Positions 7,940 to 14,184 of a DNA stretch of 43,462 bases are shown here, piece by piece. The DNA comes from an uncultured Clostridia bacterium (lineage in GTDB: Bacteria > Bacillota > Clostridia > Christensenellales > Borkfalkiaceae). The position numbers and the translations under genes were made by a program. The first letter of the stretch is position 1, and every line of letters starts with the position of its first letter. Under the pieces are notes generated by a model, which did not search any database, was not told the origin of the DNA, and worked only from the letters and a program-made list of their open reading frames with translations. The stretch is taken from the NCBI GenBank assembly GCA_947626935.1, contig CANQUD010000017.1, positions 1 to 43,462 on the forward strand, written 5' to 3'.

Positions 7940-10033
7940 TCACCTCCTGACGGTATTGATGCGGAAATTATCAAGATAGTCGCGGTAGAGCTGATAACTT
8001 TCCTTGACTTTCAGCCCCGCGATCATATCCCGATAGCCCGCTTCCGAATCGGTAACGATAAACACCGTATCGATCTCGGGATGTTCTTTCAGTTTATCGG
8101 CAAATTCTGTGTACTGCTTTTCGTCTGTTAGCACCGCAAAACGGTTCTCGGGCAAAATCAACATATCGGGTGTATGCTCATCGATGACGGGGCATCTGCC
8201 GATTGCTCCCGCTTTCATCCAAAGCGTAGGGAGCATTTCTTGGAATTGCCTTCCGAGCGCGACCGCATTTTTATCGAGGAACCCGAGTTTGAAGTAGACG
8301 GCATTTGCCTTGAATCCGTCCGCCATGGGGATGTCGCTTCCCAGATAGTTCCCCTTAAGCGGATTGCCGTTCACGTCATGTCCTTCAATGGAGCAGACGG
8401 TGCGCGGCCAATTCACATAGCGTGCGATCCCGAGTTTTTCCCATTCCTCGTCGCCGGGATGATAGCCCTTTGCGGATAGTTCTTTCGCCTCGGCATCGGA
8501 AACCTCGTTATTCGTCACCATGATACAGCGTCTATGTCCGCCGTCCTCTGCGTTGAGAAGATTGACGGCATGAAGCGTTGTCCCAGATCCCGCAAAGAAG
8601 TCAACGATAAGTGCGTTAGGCTTATTGGCGACAAAGAAACGAATAACATCATGAACAGCGTATAAGGATTTAGGAAAGGTAAATCTTTTCTCTCCAAAAA
8701 TATTGCCCAACAAACGGGAGCCATATTGTGTAGCGTCATGAGAGGAAATATTCCATATATCACCAGGAACAGCACTTACAAAATCAGTATTTATATCATC
8801 AACTATAATTTCATTGTTAATGCCGCGTCCTATTTCAACAAACTCACCGTTGCAGATTTTTTCATATTCTCCGTTCTTTAATATGTAGACTGTATAACCA
8901 CGTATTGCGTTGCCACCAATTTTTACGCGACCTTGCTCCATACGTTGTAAAAAAGTCTCGGTTGTCCATTGCCACCGTCCTTCTGTCCCGTTGTCTCTTA
9001 TGGGCAACAAACTATATAGACCTTCTATTTGCGGAGCTTCTGATACTCCATGCGGAAGCGGATCGCCAATTTTTTCAATTTTCCCGCTTGTTTTATCAAT
9101 ATAAATAGGATAAAAACCACCAGGAGAATCTTCTCTTGATGCACCAGTCCCAGAGCGTTTTAATAAATCCCAGCGCACTTGTCCCGTATGAGTCCGTCCT
9201 TTGCTTGATACCCATTCACGAGGCAATTTTAATTTAGACGGTGCCGCTACACCAAAGGATATAAGATAAATGTATTCCCCGCTACGTCCAAAGCCTTCCG
9301 CGCGTGCTACCACTGCTGGATTTATTGCGCTACACACCATCTGCATTCTTGCCTCGGGGAACATCTCTTCAAGCAAACAACCAAGATGCAAATATTCTTT
9401 TTCATCGATCGTAACGATCAAAACAGAGTCTTGGGGATTAAGTAGTTTTTTCGCCAAGCGCAAACGCTTTTGCATCATAGAAAGCCATTTGCTATGACGG
9501 TATTGATCGCTCCCATCCACATAATCGTTGTTATATTTCCAATCGCGCGCGCCTGTATTGTAGGGCGGATCGATATAGATACAGTCTACTTTCCCCGCAT
9601 AGAGGTATTCAAGAAGCTGCAAGGCATGATAATTGTCTGCCTCGATGAGCGTGTGCCACAAATCGCTGTCGGGCGCATTGCAGACGCTGTCCATAGGCTT
9701 CAAATAGGGATAGATTGCCTCACCGAACTCCGCAATGGAGACAAGCTCTTCTACCTTAAACTCCGCCGTCGCGCTCTTGTCTTTATTGAGGCACGTCGCA
9801 ACGCCGTCCTCGATTTTGAGTACGATGTAAAAATCCCTGACTTGCCCTGTTTTCAACGCCACCTTCGAACCCTTTTTCACGGGGATATCCCAAAGCGGCG
9901 TACACTCGGGCAGATGTTCCTCAAAGACAAGCCCGAATTTTTTCTGCTTTGCGAGCTTGTCCGCCTCCGCCGCGATCCGCGCGCGCAGTTCGGGGTTTTC
10001 GATCTGTATAATGAGTTCATCCAAGATAGCCAT
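7940..10033 (-). CDS. Type III DNA methyltransferase (Mod), adenine-N6, beta class
   Basis: This 697-aa protein methylates adenine in its target and supplies the recognition function of the R-M complex. The catalytic motif DPPY (155-158) precedes the AdoMet-binding motif VDFFAGSGTT (about 473-482), the order of beta-class type III Mod enzymes. The region between them (about 230-400) is the target recognition domain and differs strongly from the second Mod in this window, although the flanking motifs are nearly identical. The N-terminus is an oligomerisation-type helical region. The start at 10033 follows the SD AAGGAGA. A 162-base leader with its own promoter separates it from the acidic micro-ORF. 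Confidence 0.9.
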   Translation of the reverse strand: MAILDELIIQIENPELRARIAAEADKLAKQKKFGLVFEEHLPECTPLWDIPVKKGSKVALKTGQVRDFYIVLKIEDGVATCLNKDKSATAEFKVEELVSIAEFGEAIYPYLKPMDSVCNAPDSDLWHTLIEADNYHALQLLEYLYAGKVDCIYIDPPYNTGARDWKYNNDYVDGSDQYRHSKWLSMMQKRLRLAKKLLNPQDSVLIVTIDEKEYLHLGCLLEEMFPEARMQMVCSAINPAVVARAEGFGRSGEYIYLISFGVAAPSKLKLPREWVSSKGRTHTGQVRWDLLKRSGTGASREDSPGGFYPIYIDKTSGKIEKIGDPLPHGVSEAPQIEGLYSLLPIRDNGTEGRWQWTTETFLQRMEQGRVKIGGNAIRGYTVYILKNGEYEKICNGEFVEIGRGINNEIIVDDINTDFVSAVPGDIWNISSHDATQYGSRLLGNIFGEKRFTFPKSLYAVHDVIRFFVANKPNALIVDFFAGSGTTLHAVNLLNAEDGGHRRCIMVTNNEVSDAEAKELSAKGYHPGDEEWEKLGIARYVNWPRTVCSIEGHDVNGNPLKGNYLGSDIPMADGFKANAVYFKLGFLDKNAVALGRQFQEMLPTLWMKAGAIGRCPVIDEHTPDMLILPENRFAVLTDEKQYTEFADKLKEHPEIDTVFIVTDSEAGYRDMIAGLKVKESYQLYRDYLDNFRINTVRR

Positions 10034-10106
10034 TCTTCTTGTCTCCTTGTGTCACACAGAGACGTCTTTCGACGTCAAGTTCCTCGAATTTGCAATATCC
10101 GTGTTT

Positions 10107-10115
10107 ATTATAGCA
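10107..10115 (-). promoter_or_regulatory. Internal extended -10 promoter before mod 1
   Basis: On the minus strand TGCTATAAT is an extended -10 element, with no clear -35. The surrounding 15 bp (10107-10121) recur exactly before the second methylase (18466-18480). Confidence 0.45.
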
Positions 10116-10195
10116 CATTTCTTGCCCGTTCCGCTACCCAAATACGGATATTTTCTGCAACTGCGTAGGGAATTTTAGTCCACTTCGCGGAGAAT

Positions 10196-10291
10196 TTAAT
10201 CGTCCTCGTCGTCCATGTCCATGAAAATCATATCTTCAAGCTGTGCTTCCTCGTCGTCCGTGTCCACGAAGAGCCAATCAAAAATACCCAT
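10196..10291 (-). CDS. Acidic 31-aa micro-protein heading R-M operon 1
   Basis: The product begins MGIFDWLFVDTDDEEAQLED and ends MDMDDEDD. Fourteen of its 31 residues are Asp or Glu, and there is no Lys or Arg. A strong SD (AGGAGG, then CAAT, then ATG) and a promoter lie directly upstream. A paralogue at 18520-18615 heads the other type III R-M operon, differing at four positions (V9G, E15D, I22V, F23L). The hydrophobic start with an acidic tail suggests a small protein that mimics nucleic acid or binds the R-M enzymes or their regulator. This is inference. It could instead be a leader peptide. It is too short for standard gene finders. Confidence 0.7.
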   Translation of the reverse strand: MGIFDWLFVDTDDEEAQLEDMIFMDMDDEDD

Positions 10292-10312
10292 ATTGCCTCC
10301 TATGATAACCTC

Positions 10313-10321
10313 ATTATAACA
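10313..10321 (-). promoter_or_regulatory. Extended -10 promoter of R-M operon 1
   Basis: TGTTATAAT on the minus strand is an extended -10. The place of the -35 is occupied by the centre of a palindrome and has no consensus. The mRNA would start about 15 bases before the micro-ORF. Confidence 0.6.
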
Positions 10322-10324
10322 CAC

Positions 10325-10351
10325 CAAATATGACAGATATAGTCATGTTTG
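10325..10351. promoter_or_regulatory. Palindromic operator of R-M operon 1
   Basis: CAAATATGAC and GTCATGTTTG form 10-bp arms with one mismatch and a 7-bp spacer. It begins 3 bp from the extended -10, exactly as in the copy at 18649-18675, where the arms are perfect. Confidence 0.65.
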
Positions 10352-10370
10352 AAAAAGAATTTTTGCCGAC

Positions 10371-11630
10371 TTATAAATACCACGCGGGGATCTCTAAAAT
10401 ATTCTCGCGCAAGGCAGCGGGTTGCGGGCATAAACAGAGAATTGCGCCCGCGCCGCGCTTTTTATTTTCTATTTTGTCGAGTACGGTAAACGCCGCCGTT
10501 TCATCGGCTGTCACTTTCGCGCCTTGCTTGATTTCGATTGGATAGAGTACGCCGTTCTCCTCGATGATAAGGTCGATCTCGCTCTCTGCGTCCACTTCCT
10601 TGCCGTCTTTCAACACTTTCTTCTTATCTTTTCCGCGATAGTAAGAAACGCAGTAGCGGTAGTCAATGCCGCTGTTCGAGTAAGATTTCAGAATTTCGGA
10701 GACGACGAACGTCTCAAAAAATGCTCCGCTCATCGCGCCCACGGCAAGCGTTTCGGGCGTGAGCCAGCGGGTGAGATAGGCGGCAAGTCCCGTATCTCTG
10801 AAATAGAGTTTGGGCGTCTTGATCGCCCGTTTCAGCACCGACGAAGTGTACGGCTCTAACAAATAGATAATGCCCGAAGCCTCCAAAATGGAGATCCAAT
10901 TTTTGACCGTTCCTTGATCCTTGCCAATTTCGTCGGCGATGTTGGAATAATTGAGCATTTGCCCCGTGCGCGCGGCAACGGCGACCATGAACTTGCGGAA
11001 ATCGTCCAAATTCTGCACGGCGGAGAGGCTTCTCACATCCCGCTCCAAATAGGTCTTTACATAGCTTGCGTAGAACGTTCCCCAATCTACTTCACGATTT
11101 TGCAGTTCGGGATAACTTCCGCGGTGAATGATTTCCCAAATATTCTTCGGCGGCTTTGCCGTCTTGCCGCGTTCCTTCACATATTCCATTGTAGGAAGGA
11201 AAGGTATTTTGAAGTTGTCGCCCATAATCTCACGCAAAGAGAGTCCGCAAAGTTCAATAATCCCGACTCTGCCCGAGAGCGACTCGGAAACGTTCTTCAT
11301 GAGTTCAAACGGCTGTGAACCCGAAAGACAGAACAGCCCGCGCTCGTCCGCTTCATCGCATTTGATCTTGATATAGCGGAAAAGATCGGTCACCCGCTGT
11401 ACTTCATCGTAGATCACGGGCGGCTCGTTGAGCATTAGAAAAGTTTCGGGATTTTCCCGCGCCTGCTCCTCGATGAAAGGATCGTCGAAGGAGACATACT
11501 TTTTGTCGGGAAACAGCTTTTTCAGCATGGTCGATTTGCCCGTCTGCCGCGCCCCCGTCACCAAAATACATTTGAAAGTGCTGTCGCTCTTTTGTACGAT
11601 TTCCTCAATGCTTCGGCGAATATATTTCAT
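10371..11630 (-). CDS. AAA_14 / DUF4143 ATPase
   Basis: This 419-aa protein belongs to the common ATP-binding family with an AAA_14 domain followed by DUF4143. Walker A GARQTGKS is at 26-33 and the Walker B-like PVIYDEVQR at 71-79. The C-terminal DUF4143 has a PD-(D/E)xK-like core: EIDLII at about 351-356 and EIK at 366-368. These proteins are frequent in accessory regions and their biological role is not settled. The start is ATG at 11630, with GGAG just upstream and a consensus promoter 55-83 bp upstream. The open frame continues to 11762, but that stretch runs through the promoter. It ends about 20 bp before the operator of R-M operon 1 with no clear terminator, so read-through is possible. 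Confidence 0.85.
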   Translation of the reverse strand: MKYIRRSIEEIVQKSDSTFKCILVTGARQTGKSTMLKKLFPDKKYVSFDDPFIEEQARENPETFLMLNEPPVIYDEVQRVTDLFRYIKIKCDEADERGLFCLSGSQPFELMKNVSESLSGRVGIIELCGLSLREIMGDNFKIPFLPTMEYVKERGKTAKPPKNIWEIIHRGSYPELQNREVDWGTFYASYVKTYLERDVRSLSAVQNLDDFRKFMVAVAARTGQMLNYSNIADEIGKDQGTVKNWISILEASGIIYLLEPYTSSVLKRAIKTPKLYFRDTGLAAYLTRWLTPETLAVGAMSGAFFETFVVSEILKSYSNSGIDYRYCVSYYRGKDKKKVLKDGKEVDAESEIDLIIEENGVLYPIEIKQGAKVTADETAAFTVLDKIENKKRGAGAILCLCPQPAALRENILEIPAWYL

Positions 11631-11646
11631 ACCAACTCCAATAAAA

Positions 11647-11687
11647 AATATGACTAATCTCGAATTATTTTCCAGATTAGTCATATT
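11647..11687. promoter_or_regulatory. 14-bp inverted repeat in the DUF4143 promoter
   Basis: AATATGACTAATCT (11647-11660) and its exact complement (11674-11687) flank a 13-nt spacer. The repeat overlaps the -10 and predicted start point, so it is more likely an operator than an RNA hairpin. Its outer half-site AATATGAC matches the arms of the R-M operators. Confidence 0.6.
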
Positions 11688-11713
11688 ATACACCATTGTA
11701 AGCGAAATGTCAA
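11685..11713 (-). promoter_or_regulatory. Consensus promoter of the DUF4143 gene
   Basis: TTGACA (11708-11713), a 17-bp spacer and TATAAT (11685-11690): a perfect sigma-A-type promoter. Confidence 0.8.
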
Positions 11714-11784
11714 CCCTAAATTTGAAATAAGAAAAAATGCTTCTTAATGCCCTTGATCGCATAGTGAGAAGCGGCGCAAGAACG

Positions 11785-12405
11785 TTACGGTTTTTCCAAC
11801 TGCAACGCCTCTATCAGCTGGTACACCGAGGTGCAGGAGTTCCACTTCCAAATCTCAGGACGAGAGTTTTCGCCATATTTTTGCAAGTGACGTTGCATCC
11901 ATTTCTGATAGACGACTTTTGCGTTCTCCGTCGCCTTCTTATAGTCGGGAATGAAGTAACTTTTGAGAAGTTCCCTGTCCGTTTTGTCGTACTTCAAACC
12001 CGCTTTCTTCTTTCCCAAATAACTGTTCAAGAGGCGTTCATGGTCGTCCGTACTCATCTCCCGCTCGCATTTTTCAAAGTGCGAAATGAGCCAAACCTCA
12101 AAGGCGCGGTTCGAGAAGGCATACTTGATGTGATACTTTTCCGCTTCTGTGATCGCGGGAACAAGTCTGCCGTCGTCGAACGTAAAATCAATATCGAACA
12201 CGATCCAAACTTGATTGGAGTTCGGAAGATAACGGGTTGCGGCTCTCACAAGCCCCACGGGATCTGCGTTCTCGAAAATGATCTTTACGTCATAGATGCT
12301 CCGCTTCGACTTCAATAAGTCAAAGTAATTGTACTCCGTATTCTTGCCGTTCGTTATGATATAGAACTCGTTTCTTGTCGGTCTTTTTCCAAAAGTACGT
12401 CCCAT
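11785..12405 (-). CDS. rloB: RloB-like (AbiLii-like) Toprim nuclease
   Basis: This 206-aa protein matches the RloB family, a Toprim-fold putative nuclease. ITNGKNTE at 17-24 gives the N-terminal acidic site, VFDIDF (about 69-74) is the DxD motif, and SNRAFEVWLISHFE (about 98-111) is the family's signature segment. It starts 9 bases after the RloA-like ATPase with the SD GAGGTGA. The pair is equivalent to AbiL (AbiLi/AbiLii) and related to PARIS, in which an SbcC/OLD-like ATPase controls a Toprim effector that stops infected cells. The phage-defence role is inferred from these relatives. Confidence 0.8.
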   Translation of the reverse strand: MGRTFGKRPTRNEFYIITNGKNTEYNYFDLLKSKRSIYDVKIIFENADPVGLVRAATRYLPNSNQVWIVFDIDFTFDDGRLVPAITEAEKYHIKYAFSNRAFEVWLISHFEKCEREMSTDDHERLLNSYLGKKKAGLKYDKTDRELLKSYFIPDYKKATENAKVVYQKWMQRHLQKYGENSRPEIWKWNSCTSVYQLIEALQLEKP

Positions 12406-12414
12406 AGCTTCACC

Positions 12415-13716
12415 TCAATCGCGCGTCATGTCGGGCAGTTTGGAATAAAAACCCGCAAGATATTTCTTGCTGAAAAGGTCTGTTTTGCGTACATTCTTGA
12501 AATCGGAGAGCGCAACAAGACGGCTTTCGCCATATTCGTCTTTGCTCGTAAAATAAATCTGATCGCGGCGCAAATCTTCATCCATCAACATGACGTTGTG
12601 CGCGGTGCAGATAAGCTGTGCGTTCTTCGGATTCTTGTCAATGGAATTGAATAGTTTGATCAAAAAATCTGCTACCAAGAAATGCAGTTTGGAATCCATT
12701 TCGTCGATAAAGATCACGCGACCTTGATCGAGCGCGGCGAGAAGCCAGCCGAGATAGCACAGGAGCCGAATCGTCCCCTCGGAATTGAAGCCCACGTCCT
12801 TAAAGAGCATCACGTCCTTCTGCCTCGTTACTTTCTTATCGGAATCATAAACGTCGAATGTCGTCAGCATATCAATGTTGAACAGCTTGCTATCTTCCTG
12901 CTTGATCTGCCCTCTGACGGAATCGGGTTGAATTTGAAGTTGCGTATTGAAGCGAAGCACATCGTTCAGATCTGCCATGTTTACGATCTTGTCTTTTTTG
13001 ACTTCGATGCTCTTGATCCCGATATCCGCGCGTTGAAGGATCTTCAATGCTTGATAGAGATATTTTTGATTTTCCATCGTATAGATATCAAGGCTGTTCG
13101 CGTTGTTCTCGAAAACAATCAACAAGTTTTGAAACCACGCGAGAACATCCGAGAGGGAAGAGGCAATGTCCAAATGGAAATTGTTCCCGATGGATAGGAA
13201 CAATGCGCTCGGAGAAAGATTGATAAGCCGCGTCGCGCCATCATCCAAGCCCGTAATTTGCAATTTTGTACCCTTTCTCTTAAATACGGGCGTCAATCTT
13301 TCTTTGCGCTTGTCTAACCATTCCGAAGTTACGATTCCGCCGCACAAGGTAAAGCCATACCGATAGAAAGTTTCGTTTTGGATCAATTCCACTTCATACA
13401 AACTTTCCCGTTCGGAAGCGTCCTCGTAAAAAGCAAAGGGTTGATTGTCATGTACGATAGGAAGTTGCGACGCCGAAAACAGAAGGACATTCTTCATATA
13501 GGCTAACGCCTTGATGACATTCGTTTTCCCCGAAGCATTGCCGCCGAAAATGATTGCTGATTTTAAGAGAATATTATCGTCCTTGGGCATTAACTTCGCA
13601 TTGACGGGAAATGTATTGATCTCCTGCAATTCGCCGTCCTTGACTGCCTGCATACTCAAAACTGTTTCTTCGTAGAAAGATCTGCAATTTTTGAAGCGGA
13701 ATTGTACTAACATCAT
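12415..13716 (-). CDS. rloA: RloA-like (AbiLi-like) AAA ATPase
   Basis: This 433-aa ATPase is of the AAA_15/AAA_21 (OLD/ABC-like) type. Walker A GGNASGKT is at 58-65 and the Walker B segment FIDEMDSKLH at about 337-346. The next conserved switch is ICTAHN. The N-terminus FRFKNCRSF is the usual beta strand of this family. It is first in a two-gene operon with the RloB-like nuclease and is expected to be the sensor or controller. There are tandem ATGs at 13716 and 13713. The SD CGGAGG is 3 bases from the first and 6 from the second, so the second may be the one used. Confidence 0.85.
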   Translation of the reverse strand: MMLVQFRFKNCRSFYEETVLSMQAVKDGELQEINTFPVNAKLMPKDDNILLKSAIIFGGNASGKTNVIKALAYMKNVLLFSASQLPIVHDNQPFAFYEDASERESLYEVELIQNETFYRYGFTLCGGIVTSEWLDKRKERLTPVFKRKGTKLQITGLDDGATRLINLSPSALFLSIGNNFHLDIASSLSDVLAWFQNLLIVFENNANSLDIYTMENQKYLYQALKILQRADIGIKSIEVKKDKIVNMADLNDVLRFNTQLQIQPDSVRGQIKQEDSKLFNIDMLTTFDVYDSDKKVTRQKDVMLFKDVGFNSEGTIRLLCYLGWLLAALDQGRVIFIDEMDSKLHFLVADFLIKLFNSIDKNPKNAQLICTAHNVMLMDEDLRRDQIYFTSKDEYGESRLVALSDFKNVRKTDLFSKKYLAGFYSKLPDMTRD

Positions 13717-13736
13717 CTACCTCCGTATATGACTAT

Positions 13737-13765
13737 ATTCTACCACCATTATACCCAAATGTCAA
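13737..13765 (-). promoter_or_regulatory. Promoter of the rloA-rloB operon
   Basis: TTGACA (13760-13765), a 17-bp spacer and TAGAAT (13737-13742). Just downstream, 13727-13733 reads ATATGAC on the plus strand, a single half-site like those in the R-M operators. Confidence 0.7.
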
Positions 13766-13811
13766 TGTTTTAAGACACGATTTTGCGGTTTTTTTGCAAA
13801 AACAGCAATTA

Positions 13812-13845
13812 AGGCTTCTTGCTCATGATCGACGCAAAGAAGCCT
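13812..13845. repeat. 9-bp inverted repeat near the integration scar
   Basis: AGGCTTCTT (13812-13820) is repeated inverted at 13837-13845 with a 16-nt spacer. It lies between the defence genes and the tRNA fragment and may be part of an attachment region. Confidence 0.4.
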
Positions 13846-13857
13846 GCAAAAGACAGA

Positions 13858-13889
13858 TTGGGGAGTAGATTGGGGAGTGATTGGGGAGT
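13858..13889 (+). repeat. Three direct repeats of TTGGGGAGT
   Basis: Copies begin at 13858, 13870 and 13881, spaced 12 and 11 bp apart. Short direct repeats at about helical spacing and roughly 75-100 bp from a tRNA core are what arm-type binding sites of tyrosine integrases look like. That role is inferred. Confidence 0.4.
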
Positions 13890-13961
13890 AGAAGAGAGAG
13901 AATAGGCTGAAAATGGGCATTTTTTAATGATTTTTGCGTGTTTTTGGTCGATTTTTGCCCC

Positions 13962-14017
13962 GTTGCCACGGACTCTGACTCCGTCATTCGTTGGTTCGAA
14001 TCCAGCTACCCCAGCCA
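13962..14017 (+). tRNA. 3' fragment of a tRNA-Gln(CUG) gene, integration scar
   Basis: A perfect anticodon arm (ACGGA, loop CTCTGAC with anticodon CTG, TCCGT at about 13968-13984), a five-base variable loop, a T-arm (GTTGG, TTCGAAT, CCAGC) and the 3' acceptor strand TACCCCA-G-CCA are present. The 5' acceptor strand TGGGGTA and the D-arm are missing, and the sequence upstream does not pair. This is the classic remnant left when an element integrates into the 3' end of a tRNA gene. An intact copy would be expected further left, outside the window, so the element would extend leftwards. The 468-base gap 13717-14184 otherwise holds the rloA promoter, short repeats and two hairpins. Confidence 0.75.
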
Positions 14018-14043
14018 AGGCGTCGCAACACGACGTATTTCCA

Positions 14044-14069
14044 GAGTCCTTGCCTTTTGGCGAGGACTC
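14044..14069. repeat. 11-bp stem-loop after the tRNA fragment
   Basis: GAGTCCTTGCC and GGCGAGGACTC pair over 11 bp (one G-U) around TTTT. No T-run follows on either strand. Confidence 0.6.
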
Positions 14070-14094
14070 AACTTTTACGTCGGTTGCTCCTTTT

Positions 14095-14127
14095 CCCGAA
14101 AAATCTTGCTACGCAATCTTTTTCGGG
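14095..14127. repeat. Nested hairpin after R-M operon 2
   Basis: CCCGAAAAA pairs with TTTTTCGGG. Inside, TTGC pairs with GCAA around a 3-nt loop. The two helices are separated by a 2x2 mismatch that reads GA/GA in RNA from the minus strand. It lies 58 bases after the res 2 stop and may stabilise or end that mRNA. Confidence 0.5.
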
Positions 14128-14184
14128 AGTCCCATTGGCGCAAGGCGTATTTTGCAGAGCGGGCGTCGGGATGAACGATGCACA

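Noticed and set aside
7936-7974. Longer start for Res 1
   Set aside because: It would overlap the methylase by 35 bases, and the internal ATG at 7935 has a perfect SD.
11661-11687. DUF4143 inverted repeat as an attenuator hairpin
   Set aside because: The predicted transcript start lies within the first arm, so a full hairpin would not be transcribed. An operator is more likely, though a start slightly further upstream would reopen the question.
13858-13889. Possible CRISPR array
   Set aside because: Only three 9-bp repeats with 2-3 bp between them and no cas genes. Kept only as candidate integrase sites.
13809-14018. 69-codon minus-strand ORF reading MAGVAGFEPTNDGVRV
   Set aside because: Its start is the antisense of the tRNA-Gln fragment, a known source of false ORFs, and the rest reads through the repeats.
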